Of a stretch of 64,000 bases of DNA, positions 9,604 through 20,112 are shown in pieces (position 1 is the first letter of the stretch; every line of letters begins with the position of its first letter). Below the pieces are notes generated by a model, which had not been told where the DNA came from, searched no databases, and saw only the letters and a program-made list of their open reading frames with translations. The stretch is from assembly GCA_032690845.1 (NCBI GenBank), contig CM064433.1:39430658-39494657 (forward strand), given 5' to 3'. Position numbers and translations under genes: made by a program. The stretch comes from Eleusine coracana subsp. coracana. Its lineage: Eukaryota > Streptophyta > Magnoliopsida > Poales > Poaceae.

Positions 9604-12600
9604 GACTATGTCTCCGGAGGATCAAGTTGGGTGATTGATAGTGGATGCACCAATCATATGACCGGAGACAAAAAGATGTTCAAGTCATTCGAGCCAAGTC
9701 ATGACAAAAATGAGTACATCATATTTGGTGACAATGGAACGGGACAAGTACTAGGTTATGGTAAAGTCCCTCTCATTCCTTCATATTCCCTCTCTAAGGT
9801 TATGCTCGTTGATCATGTTGACTTCAATCCTTTGTCCATTTCGCAATTTTGTAAAATGGGCTATGATTGTTTGTTCAACGAATGTGGTGTGACCGTCTAT
9901 AAGAGGAGTGATGGCTTGGTTGCTTTTAAGGGTGTGCTTAAAGGAAAGCTTTATGTTGTGGACTTCTCCACGGATGAAGCAAGACTTGGTACATGCTTAT
10001 TAGCAAAGTGCAACATAGGATGGTTGTGGCATAGAAGGCTAGCCCATGTTGGTATGAGAAATCTTCACAAATTCAAAAAGGGTGGCCACATCATAGGACT
10101 AACCGATGTTTGCTTTGAGAAGGATAAAATTTGTAGTGCATGCCAAGCGGGAAAGCAAGTTGGAGCATCACATCCCGTCAAGAATGTGATGACCACCACA
10201 AGGCCATTGGAGATGTTGCACATGGACCTCTTCGGGCCTGTCTCCTACATAAGTATTGGTGGTAACAAATATGATCTTGTAATTGTTGATGACTTTTCTC
10301 GCTTCACGTGGGTATTCTTTTTGCATGATAAAGGTAAAGTAAAATATGTGCTCAAGACGTTCGTGAAAAGAGCACAAAATGAATATGAAGTCAAGATCAA
10401 GAAAATAAGGAGTGACAATGGCACCGAATTCAAGAACACTCAAGTTGAAGAGTATCTCGATGAAGAAGGCATCAAGCATGAATTTTTGGCACCCTACTCC
10501 CCTCAATAAAATGGGGTAGCCGAAAGAAAGAACCGCACACTCATTGAGATGGCAAGAACAATGCTTGATGAGTACAAGACGTCCGACCGTTTTTGGGCCG
10601 AGGCCGTCAACACCGCATGCCATGCCTCCAACTGGTTGTATCTCTATTGACTATTGAAGAAAACACCATATGAGCTACTAACCGGTAACAAGCCCAATAT
10701 TTCCTACTTTCGTGTTTTTGGGAGCAAATGCTTTATGCTAAACAAGAAACCCAAGACTTCTAAGTTTGCTCCAAAAGTTGATGAAGGTTTCTTGCTTTGT
10801 TATGGGTCGAATGTTCATGCCTATCGTGTATTCAATAAAACCACCGGTTGTGTTGAAATTTCACGTGACGTGACATTTGATGAACCTAATGGCTCTCAAG
10901 GGAAGCAAGTTGTTAATGATGATGTAGATGATGAAGCTCCTAGAAGTGCAATAAAAAGGATGGCCATTGGTGATGTGAGACCACAAGAAACATCAAGTAT
11001 TGAAAATCAACCCTCTCCCTCAAGACAAAACCAACATAATGAGAATAAAGAATTAAATCACGCAAGTGGTCAAGATCAAGATGTTGGGAATCATGAACAA
11101 GCATCAAGCAATGATTCTCAAAGACATGATGAAGAGGTTGATAAAGATGGTGGTCAAGAAAGCTCACACCCACCGCACCTAAGAGTGCATCAAAATGTAC
11201 AACGTGATCACCCCGTCGAGCAAATTCTTGGAGATATTGACAAGGGAGTAATCACTAGATCTCGAGTTAGTAATTTTTGTGAACATTACTCTTTTATCTC
11301 TTCTATGGAGCCATTTAGGGTAGAGCAAGCACTTGAGGATGCGGATTGGGTGATGGCCATGCAAGAAGTGTTGAACAATTTCACAAGAAATGAAGTGTGG
11401 ACACTAGAGGAAAGGCCAAAGAACAAGAATGTTGTGGGCACCAAATGGGTGTTCCGCAACAAACAAAATGAAGATGGTGTTGTGACAAGAAACAAGGCAA
11501 GGCTCGTGGCAAAGGGGTATTCACAAGTGGAAGGTTTGGATTTTAATGAAACTTAGGCCCCCGTAGCAAGGCTTGAATATATTAGAATATTACTATCTTT
11601 TGCTACTCACCATGATTTTAAGTTGTACCAAATGGACGTGAAAAGTACATTCCTAAATAGGCCAATCAAGGAAGAAGTATATGTGGAGCAACCACCGGGC
11701 TTTGAAGACTCTAAGTATCCTAACCATGTTTATAAACTCCATAAGTCGCTCTATGGGCTTAAGCAAGCCCCGAGAGCATGGTATGAATGACTTAGGGATT
11801 CTCTTATTAAAAAGGGTTTTGTCATTGGCAAGGCCGATCCAACCCACTTCACTAAGCGTTTTGGTAATGATATATTTGTATGCCAAATATATGTCGATGA
11901 CATTATATTTGGTTCTACTAACCAAACCTTTTGTGATGAATTTAGCAAAATAATGACCAAAAGGTTCGAGATGTCCATGATGGGAGAATTGACATTCTTT
12001 CTAGGCTTTCAAGTGAAGCAACTCAAGGAGGGCACCTTCATATGTCAAGCAAAGTACACACAAGACTTATTGAAGAAATTTGACATGGACAAGGCAAAGC
12101 CCATCAAAACTCCCATGCCGACAAATGGTCACCTCGACCTCAACAAAAAGGATGAACCCGTTGATCAAAAGGTATATCACTCCATAATTGGCTCTTTGCT
12201 TTATCTTTGTGCATCTAGGCCCGATATCATGCTTAGTGTGTGTATGTGTGCATGTTTTCAAGCCGCTTCTATGGAGTGTCACATGGTGGCTGTTAAGAGA
12301 ATATTGAGATATTTGGTTCACACACCAAACCTAGGGCTTTGGTACCCCAAGGGCTCAAAGTTCAACCTATTAGGCTATTCTGATGCGGATTATGCTGGGG
12401 ATAAGGTAGATAGAAAGAGCACCTCCGGGACATGCCAATTCTTGGGTAGGTCCCTAGTGTCATGGTCATCCAAGAAACAAAACTCCGTTGCATTTTTCAC
12501 GGTCGAAGCGGAGTATGTTGCAGCCGGTAGTTGTTGTGCAGAACTACTTTGGATGAGACAAACTCTAAGGGATTACGGTTACAAGTTGATCCGTGTTCCA

Positions 12601-12842
12601 CTCCTATGTGACAACGAGAGTGCCATAAAGCTTGCTTATAACCCAATTGAGCATTCACGCACAAAGCATATAGATATCTGCCACCACTTTTTGAGAGATC
12701 ATTCCATCAAAGGGATATCGAAGTTAGCCATGTGAGAACCGAAGATCAACTAGCCGATATATTCACCAAGCCCCTAGATGAGAAGAGATTTTGCTATCTT
12801 AGGAGTGAACTAAATATCCTTGACTCTAGCAATGTGATGTAG
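9604..12842 (+). pseudogene. pol: Copia pol (protease, integrase, RT, RNase H) with stop codons
   Basis: The frame is the same as the end of gag, separated by TAA at 9589 and TAG at 9601. Domains in order: aspartic protease with WVIDSGCTNHMTGD (near 9630); GAG-pre-integrase WHRRLAHVGM and CSACQAGK; integrase core with MDLFGP, RSDNGTEF and, after the 10507 stop, NGVAERKN (the D, D, E residues are present); reverse transcriptase with the FNET/APVARLE entry, QMDVKSTFLN, SLYGLKQAPRAWYE and YVDDIIFGST (near 11890); RNase H with SDADYAGD and EAEYVA. In-frame stops are TAA 10507, TGA 10648, TAG 11554 and TGA 11788. A frameshift near 12710 separates the final EDQLADIFTKPL segment, which ends at TAG 12840-12842. 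Three of the four stops fit C-to-T change (CAA or CGA). The catalytic residues are retained but the protein cannot be made whole. Confidence 0.92.
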
Positions 12843-13743
12843 AAACTGTGCACATCTGAATGGTGATTGTTTTGTTATTACAAAAAAATTATTATTGTTT
12901 TATGTCAAAAACCTATTATTTGTGCTATTGAAGCTGGTTTTTTATCACTAGATCGAATCTTGACCAAATATGGCCATTGTTATGTTTTGTTGATTGTTGG
13001 CTGACCATAAGATGTCAAGACTTTCCATCAAACTAGTTTTAAAGAAAATAAAAATCCTCTACTCTTTCCTGGTTGGTCTCTAAACTCTCTGGTCATTCTG
13101 GCGTCGAGCAAGTCCGACAGCCATCGGACATGTCCGACTATCATCGGACAAGTCCGACGGTCTAGGGTTCGACCCAATTTAACCCAGCCCGACTTACCCA
13201 TTCAGTCAACCCATCCTCATTCATCTCCCTCACGTTCTCTCTCCTCAAGAACACCCCCATTGACGGCACTAAGGCGATCTTCCTCTCCCACCATCCATTG
13301 GAGCAAGTTTGGAGGTCAAGAGGTCCTCCTCCATCAAAGAAGTCCGATCCCCCATCGTTTTTGCAAGGTTTAACCCTAATCCCCACTCTCTTGGTCTCAC
13401 CCTTAGGGTTAGGGTTATTGATTAATGCTAGTGTCAAATCTTGTTCCCTTGCATATTTGATCCATGGAGGTAGCCTCTAGTTAGTTGTTAGTGGAGTAGA
13501 AGAAGTTTGGGTACTTGTGGTAGGTGGATTCATGAAGGATCTAGGTTTTTGGAAAAACTGCGTGTCATCGGACAAGTCCGACAGCCATCGGAGAAGTCCG
13601 ATGCATCGGACTTGCCCGATGATTATCGGACATGTCCGATGACCTGCAGTTTCTTCAAAAACCTTAACTCTTCATTGATTCTCCTCACCCCTATTCCTCT
13701 TTTTGACTCCCTCCTAACTTGTCGCTCACCACATTTTCTCAGC
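12843..13743. other. Copia internal spacer with palindromes
   Basis: Non-coding stretch between pol and the third ORF. It holds palindromes of the same TCGGAC-NN-GTCCGA type as the LTR, near 13125, 13143, 13568, 13590, 13607 and 13627. The 13.2-13.5 kb part looks like a leader sequence for the downstream ORF. A short open frame from 13507 runs into the ORF, but its 5' part is translated palindromes and not protein-like. Confidence 0.6.
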
Positions 13744-15338
13744 ATGTCTGACTTGGAAGCATCTCCCTTGATGGAGAAGAGGACCAAGACCGGTGAAGAC
13801 CAAGGTCAAAGCCAACCCCCAAAGAGGAGGAAAGCCACTGCTAGGCGGATCCGTCGCACCAAACTGAAAGCTCTAGTTGATAGAGAGGAGCTGAAAGAGA
13901 CAAATGAGCTTGACAGTATCATGCATCCTCCAACAGAAATGGAGAACTCTGACCGTGACATGGTGAACTATTTTCATGCCTCCATTGAGACCTGCTCTGC
14001 GGCAAGGCTAACTAACTTCTATGATGGTGAGAAAGAAGCTTTTGATTTCCGCTTTCATGCACATTTTCATGCGGATTGGTACCGTTCCACCTATCTACGC
14101 ATGAAGAATACAGTAGTTGAGATGAAGTGGCTTGATTGGGATCACATGAAGACAAGGAAGCATCCACTACTCAATCAAGTGCTGGCTGCATGTGAGCATC
14201 ATGGTCTCAAGACCTTCCTGACTTTCCAGTACTCCTGGAATAGGGAAATCATAGCTCAGTTTTACTCAACTATCTATTTTGATGAAGATGCCAAAACCAT
14301 GCCTGGATGACAAATGGCACCAAGTATACCTGCTCCCAGAACAAGTTTGCTGGTATGATTGGACTTAAGCACACACGCAGGTAAAAGCACAAGGTTCACA
14401 AGGGAAATCATATGGATGCTGAGGACATGAGGTACATGTATGTGGACTCGGATAACTGCTCTCCTCCCAACTCCAATGGACTAAAACCATTCTTCTCAGT
14501 CTTGTTTCGGATCTGCAGGAGTACCTTAGCTCCAAGGGGAGGCAACTCTGACCGTATTCCTGCCTTTCAGGGGGATATTCTACACTGGGTTCATGGGAAC
14601 AGAAAATTTGATGTATTTGACTATGTCTATCAGGAAATGTGGGATATCTCCGTCCCTCCTAAGAATGGTTGTGGATATGCTCCTCACATCATGTTCATGA
14701 TTGAGAAGGTGTCGGGTTTAACCTTCAACAAGGATATGAAGCATCTGAGCCTCAAACCTCAGATTCCTTCTAACTGGACTCCCGACACCACCACTGGACA
14801 GTACTTTGGAGCAGCTCAGCCTCCATCTTCAGCTGCACCACCTCAGCCACCTCGTGCTGCCCCTCGAGGCACTGGATCCTCTCATGTGCCTCCGCCTCCT
14901 CGTGGCAAGAGAAGTGGGATTATGAAGATGTTCAAATCCCTTATGAGCATGTGAAGGAGCATTAATCAGAGGCTCGACGTCATTGAGAGAAATCAAAAGG
15001 GTCTCTATGACCATTTTGGTATTCAGACTCCTCCTCCACCATCCCCAGCTGAAGGCTCACCTCCTCCCACTCATGATGACCCCACTCCTCATGATGACCC
15101 CACCTTCACCGTCGAGAAGATGAACTACTTTGGGTACTACCCGACTCCTCCTCCTTTCTCCTCTGGCGCAGGTTTGAGTGGTCAACACATTCACTTTGAG
15201 GATGATGACGGCGAAGATGGTGAAGATCAAGCTGCCCATGCTCTTCGCCAGCGCAAAGGGAAAGAACCGGCTATTGATGAGGAAGAAGAGGAAGAAGGCG
15301 ATGACGATGATGAAGACTACGAGTTCTCTGATGACTAG
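13744..15338 (+). pseudogene. Third ORF of the Maximus/SIRE-type element (env-position protein), broken
   Basis: I choose the ATG at 13744 (MSDLEASPLMEKRTK) because it follows the spacer and opens a protein-like frame. The N-terminus is basic (KRRKATARRIRR). The middle, helical and Trp-rich, contains HADWYRSTYLRMKNTVVEMK and QFYSTIYFDEDAK, a domain found in many plant retrotransposon and transposon ORFs of unknown function. Near 14300 the frame shifts to WMTNGTKYTC. A TAA near 14380 interrupts HTRR-KHKVHKGN, and TGA at 14952 interrupts SLMSM-RSINQRLDV. The C-terminal part is Pro-rich and then very acidic, ending DYEFSDD before TAG 15336-15338. In SIRE elements the ORF at this place has been called envelope-like. 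Here I see no clear signal peptide or membrane segment, so that role is not supported by this copy. Confidence 0.72.
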
Positions 15339-15780
15339 AGCTCTCATCACCTTCTACCTGCACTTTTCTCCTTTTTGGGTGTCTTGATGCCAAAGGGGGA
15401 GAAGTGTAGTTATCTTAGTTTTTTCTTCGTTTGTGAGTTATGAGTGAGTTTTGAGTTGAATTATTTATGGCACTATTTGGTTTGTAAAACTCTATTTTTG
15501 CTATCGATGTGGTTGGTTTGTGCACTTTATTTGCTTATTGTATTGGTACTTTGTTGATTATCTTGTTATTTGCATTTCATCTATCTTGTGTGATCTATTG
15601 GTGCAAATTAACATGTATGCATAGTTTTAGGGGAAGCTCTCATATTTTTTTATTATATGTGCACTTGTTATTATCTCATATCCTCTCACTCATGCACACA
15701 TTTAGGAGGAGCTCCTAATCACAAACTGAACCTTTATTGCATATTTTTATGAAATTTAGTTGTATTGTCATCAATCACCA
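15339..15780. other. Copia 3' non-coding region
   Basis: AT-rich, non-coding sequence between the third ORF and the polypurine tract. It has a partially repeated GGGGAAGCTC/GGAGGAGCTCC-like segment near 15630 and 15705. No gene. Confidence 0.6.
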
Positions 15781-15792
15781 AAAAGGGGGAGA
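15781..15792 (+). other. Polypurine tract
   Basis: AAAAGGGGGAGA sits directly before the 3' LTR and is the plus-strand primer for reverse transcription. The form is typical of this lineage. Confidence 0.9.
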
Positions 15793-15793
15793 T

Positions 15794-17377
15794 TGAAGGT
15801 GCATCTAGGCCCCTAATTTTATTTTGGTGATTGGTGTCAATACAATTAAGAACGGACTAATCTTTTAATGAGCATATATGTAGATTATGGTACAAAGTTT
15901 GGTGATCAAATGTATAGAAACAAAAAGGAAGAAAAGAAGATGGCAAAGTGCTTCAAGATGAAATTCAAAATATGCTCAAGAATGAAGTTCATGGAGTTTT
16001 ATTTTAAATCTTGAGTATAGGAAAAGACGTGCTATTAAGAGGGATCCAAAAGTATGAAGCGGAGGTGAACTAAGTGCAAAATTCCCATTTCTAGGCCATA
16101 TAAAATTTTCCAGAGCCAAATCATCGGACTTGTCCGACCCATCGGACAAGTCCATCGGACTCCAGTACCTCTGCCACTCTGGGTCGTCGGACATGTCCGA
16201 CGGTCATCGGACTTGTCCGATGACCAGAGGAAAGTCCGACGCATCGGACACTTTCATCGGAGTACAGTTCCCCTGCCACCCCATTTTCATCGGACTTGTC
16301 TGATGGCCATCGGACTTGTTCGATGAACAAGACTTGTCCGAGCCATCGGACAAGTCCATTGGATTCCAGTTCCTCTGCCCCTCCTGTGCCGTCGGACATG
16401 TCCGATGGCCATCGGACTTGTTCGATGGCCAATTTATCCGAGGCATCGGGCAAGCTTGTCGGACTCCAGTTTTTGCGCCACCTTGATTCATTGGACATGT
16501 CCGATGACCATCGGACTTGTCCGACACAGATCTCAGAAATTGGGTCTCTAACGACTCTTTTCCACATTGGGCTATAAATAGAACCCCTCTTCGCCCTTTG
16601 GCCGGTTGGTCACTCATTTCCACTCAAAATCACTCTCAAGCTCACTTTGCTCTCTCCAACTCTCCTCCCTTGATTCCACTCTTGATTTGTGAAGGGATTT
16701 AGAGAAGATTGAAGTGCTCCATCGACTCCAAGCTTTCATCCTCTTGAGCACTTGGTTCATCCTCACCGCCGACGACTATTGTGTTTGTTGCTCTTGGGGA
16801 TTCTTTCCCAAGACGGTTAGAAGTGCCCATAGAGCTCTCAACTTGTGTAGTGATGCCTCGGGAAGTTTGTATTGACCCCTCCTTTGTGGAGTTTCTATTG
16901 GAAACCAAGTTCGATCTTTATGGTCAGTTGGAGAGGTTAGGGTTGAACGAGACCCGGTCCTTTATGGATCCCTCAATAGAGATGTAGGCTTCTTTGTGGA
17001 GCTGAACTTTGGTGAACATATCATGTGCCTTGCTTGTGCTTTCAATTACTCGTGTCTCTTTTACTTGTTCTTGCTCATAAACTTGCTAGTTAGGGTTTGC
17101 TTCGTATTTCTTAGATTAACTTGTATAGGTTTCTTGCTAGTTGCTCTCCTTATTTTTACAGCTTCCCCTTGCTTATATTCACCTGCTTCTAGCTTGCCTT
17201 ACACTAGTTTTAATATTTACCCGGTCAATCTACTTTTCTATCTTGTGCCATCGGACAAGTCATCGGACTTTCCCTACAATCGTCGGACAAGTCCGACATT
17301 GCGCATTTAACTTTTATTATTAAGTGAATTTCAGAGATAATTGCTCATTCACCCCCCCCCCCCTCTAGGCACTTTCA
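15794..17377 (+). repeat. 3' LTR of the Copia element (1584 bp)
   Basis: Direct repeat of the 5' LTR, from TGAAGGTGCATC to CTAGGCACTTTCA. It is about 114 bp longer, mainly because of one extra palindrome-bearing unit at about 16415-16510 and a small expansion near 16318-16338. TATA box near 16570 (GCTATAAATAGA). It ends with a C run and is followed by the duplication AAGAT. Confidence 0.95.
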
Positions 17378-17382
17378 AAGAT

Positions 17383-18604
17383 CAAGACTAGGATCTCAGG
17401 TGGTGTGTCAGGTGGGGTGTCCAAGAGACAATATGGTCCAAGAAAGACCATTTGTAGGGATCATGTAGGTGCTCATCAGCGGCTTGTAGAGGACTACTTT
17501 GCTAATGAACCACTCTATCCTGAGCATATGTTTCGTACTAAATTTCGTATGAATAGGCACCTCTTCATGCGCATTGTCAATGCTCTTGGTCAGTGGTCTC
17601 CTTTTTTCACTTATAGGACAGACTGTGTTGGTCGAGTAGGTCTTTCACCACTGCAAAAGTGCACTGCAGCCATGCGCATGCTTGCATATGGCACCCCTAC
17701 TGATGCCCTTGATGAGTACCTAAAGATTGGCAAGTGCACTGCATTAGAATGCTTGGACAAGTTTGCACGGGGTGTGATAGAGGTGTTTGGTAGGGAGTAC
17801 TTGAGGCGCCCCACACGTGAGGATCTTGAGCGTTTGCTTCAGGTTAACGAGTCACGTGGTTTCCCTGGAATGCTAGGAAGCATAGATTGCATGCATTGGC
17901 ACTGGGAGAAGTGTCCTTTAGCATGGAGGGGCCAGTTCACTCATAGTGATTATGGAGTGCCAACCATAATTCTAGAAGTTGTTGCTTCCCAAGACCTGCA
18001 TATCTGGCATGCTTTCTTTGGAGTTGCTGGTTCAAACAATGATCTTAATGTATTGAACCAGTCTCCACTATTTTTTGATGCACTAAAAGGAGAAGCACCT
18101 CAAGTCCATTTTTCAGTCAATGGCAATGAGTATAGCACAGGCTACTAACTTGCTGATGGTATATATCCAGAGTGGGCTGCCTTCATGAAGACCATACCAA
18201 TTCCACAATATGAGAAGCATAAGATTTTTGCCAAGCAGCGGGAAGGGGTAAGGAAAGATGTGGAGCGTGCTTTTGGGGTACTGCAGTCTCGTTTTAGCAT
18301 TGTTCGTCGGCCAGCAAGGTTGTGGAAGCGCAAGAGTGTTGGGAGGATCATGCTAGCTTGTGTGATTCTCCACAATATGATAGTGGAAGATGAGAAAGAA
18401 GAGGCAACCATCCACATAGACTTGAATGAGAGTCCAGGGGCATCATTTGCTCTCCCTCCTGAAGTGAATGCTGGTGGCAACTTGTGCTTTGCTGATGTGC
18501 TACGTAGAAAAGTTGCTATCCATTCTCGTCCACTGCATACCCAACTGAAAAATGATCTCATCGAGCACATATGGAATAAGTTCAAAAATAACCATCATAA
18601 TTGA
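17383..18604 (+). pseudogene. Harbinger transposase, main part, one stop codon
   Basis: Continuation of the transposase begun at 5675. DDE-type nuclease of PIF/Harbinger elements that cuts and joins the element ends. The segment has the N-terminal helical region (FRTKFRMNRHLFMRIV, LQKCTAAMRMLAYG), then GMLGSIDCMHWHWEKCP with the first catalytic Asp (codon 17885-17887), HAFFGVAGSNNDLNVLNQS with the second Asp (codon 18041-18043), and KDVERAFGVLQSRF with the Glu (codon 18263-18265). All three catalytic residues are intact. One in-frame TAA at 18146-18148 breaks GY-LADGIYP, where the family normally has a second Tyr. With the N-terminal piece the full length would be about 447 codons, normal for the family. 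Apart from the Copia insertion it has a single visible lesion, so it was probably active not long before the insertion. Confidence 0.9.
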
Positions 18605-19343
18605 TCATGGTAGAATGCTACTACAAATTTCTTGTTTTTCAGTAAATAGATCATCAACTTGATATCGTACTAACATATCTTTTATTTTAGGGCTTTACCA
18701 TGATGTAGTAGCTGCTACAAGTGTAATTGTTGCTGCTTACTTATAGGTATGTGATCTAACTGAAGACCTTTGTTTTTTATTTTGCTATTGCTACTACTTC
18801 TTTTTGTTCTACTGAGCCCAGCACTATTTTCTTATTCTTCTACTTGTCAACTTGCAGTGACGTTGCTCTTGTCTACCAGTGATCAACCATGGAGTTTCCC
18901 TTCATCCTCGTCGTTTAGATCAATAATTTAGTGGCATGTTTGCCTGTTTGCCTCAGAAATTATCTAGTAGTATCGTTAAATGATACTTTATATGAATTCT
19001 GTAATGCTTATTGTTCCTGTCATGATGATTGTTACCATCGTGCTATCTAAGTACTGAATATGGACTATATTTCTTAAAGTTAATGTATTTGGTGTATCCC
19101 AAATAGTTTTTGGATGAGCAAGTATTTTGTTCTTATATTATGTTGTTTCATAAAAGGCTACAGAGATCCATATCACATTGGATTATTTGTACATACTAGC
19201 ATTAAATTATGTCTATTTAATATAAATATTCTTGGAGTCAACTGAATAGTCAGCCTCACTATATGGACTGGCTATATTGAAGGCGTCATATGACATGGTC
19301 ACTGCATTTAGCCAGCATGCTGGCGACTGCATAAGTCATATTC
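18605..19343. other. Harbinger-1 3' subterminal region
   Basis: AT-rich non-coding sequence after the transposase, ending with the right terminal inverted repeat. No gene visible. Confidence 0.55.
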
Positions 19344-19346
19344 TTA

Positions 19347-19542
19347 GAATGAAAGAATGTTGACTTACTTATCTAAAAATATGTTTTGAAAAGAGTATAA
19401 TAAAAAGATGCATTAAGACTCGTCTCATCCTCCCCTTTATAATCATGGAGAGAGGGCGCCGCCGTTACCCGTCAACAGATCCCCATCCGTCCAGCTTCGA
19501 AATCTCCTGGCGAAGAAATCGGCGTGAGGCAATCGATCCCTG
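19347..19542 (+). promoter_or_regulatory. 5' flank of family gene A
   Basis: TTTATAATC near 19436 is a possible TATA element about 105 bp before the ATG. The leader is GC-rich. The promoter lies immediately beside the end of Harbinger 1, so the insertion may have displaced upstream control sequence. Inference. Confidence 0.35.
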
Positions 19543-20112
19543 ATGGCCGGTGTTGGGCTCAGGCGGTTCAGTAAGGATGTCGGGATGTGCATTCGGGCTG
19601 ATCTCCAGGGGCTGAGCTTGTCGGAGACGGCCGTGGTCGATAAGGAGGGCACGACGGAGGAGCGCTCCGCCGAGAAGAAGGATATGGTGATTCCGGCGAC
19701 CAGTAAGACCAAAAGCAAGGCGGAGGCTGGCTGCTCTGTGGGCGAGAAGGCTGCTGACTCTGTGGAGGAGGCTGGTGGTGGTGGCGACGAGGCTCCTGTG
19801 GAGAAGGGGTTGTGGTGGCTGCCGGATGAGGAAGTCGAGTGGGTCCTGTCGTGGAAGAGGGGGCGCCTCACGACCGGCTTCCTCCCGCCCGAGGGCGTCG
19901 AGGCGTTCGAGGCCCTGGGCGACATGATGGAGGACTACGTGCGCCGCGAGGTCGAAGCCAACGGCGGCTTCGTCGTGGTGGACGACGACTGCATCGCACG
20001 CAGGGAGGAGCATTACAAGTGCATGCAGGAGGAGCTTGCCAAGGAGGAGGCGCTTGAAGTGGAGTGGACGGAGGAAGATCTCGCCTACTGGAACGTCAGC
20101 GACGAGTTCTAG
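19543..20112 (+). CDS. Family gene A: acidic LPDxEV-type hypothetical protein, 189 aa
   Basis: Single-exon frame from the ATG at 19543 (context CCTGATGGCC) to TAG 20110-20112. The N-terminal half is low-complexity and charged. The C-terminal half has the core shared with genes B, C and D: LPDEEVEWVLSWKRGR (near residues 93-108), then MMEDYVRREVEANGGFVVVDDD, RREEHYKCMQEELAKEE and an acidic end. No signal peptide, membrane segment or known catalytic motif is seen, and I do not recognise the family. After the stop, the same frame continues through DSHSDEVVVQEPV to TGA, matching the C-terminal end of gene B (SDEELEEEAGEEVVQAPV). The present stop therefore looks like a truncation by about 13 residues. 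The 3' flank resembles that of gene B over several hundred bases. GC-rich codon use suits a grass gene. Confidence 0.65.
   Translation: MAGVGLRRFSKDVGMCIRADLQGLSLSETAVVDKEGTTEERSAEKKDMVIPATSKTKSKAEAGCSVGEKAADSVEEAGGGGDEAPVEKGLWWLPDEEVEWVLSWKRGRLTTGFLPPEGVEAFEALGDMMEDYVRREVEANGGFVVVDDDCIARREEHYKCMQEELAKEEALEVEWTEEDLAYWNVSDEF

Larger units (their letters stand above)
5792..17382 (+). mobile_element. Ty1-copia retrotransposon, Maximus/SIRE-like, nested in Harbinger 1
   Basis: The element is 5797-17377 (11,581 bp) with the 5-bp duplication AAGAT at 5792-5796 and 17378-17382. It has LTRs starting TG and ending CA, an initiator-Met tRNA primer site, a G-rich polypurine tract, and plus-strand gag, pol (protease, integrase, reverse transcriptase, RNase H in copia order) and a third ORF after pol. 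Large size, long gag with a coiled coil, and the extra 3' ORF are features of the Maximus/SIRE lineage. About 13 differences in the first ~325 bp of the LTR pair (my hand count, near 4%) suggest an insertion of roughly one to two million years at commonly used grass rates. Several nonsense and frameshift lesions make it non-autonomous. Confidence 0.92.
3410..19346. mobile_element. PIF/Harbinger element 1, interrupted by a Copia retrotransposon
   Basis: The body is 3413-19343. It is bordered by TTA on both sides (3410-3412 and 19344-19346), the standard Harbinger target. The left end GAGCAAGTATTATGGTG and the reversed right end GAATATGACTTATGCAG align imperfectly, with similarity continuing inward through GGCTAAA. 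Inside are a Myb-like ORF1 (3830-5356) and a DDE transposase (5675-5796 continuing at 17383-18604), both on the plus strand. Without the 11.6-kb Copia insertion and its duplication the element would be about 4.3 kb. The termini are diverged, so the exact ends are less certain than the gene content. Confidence 0.75.
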
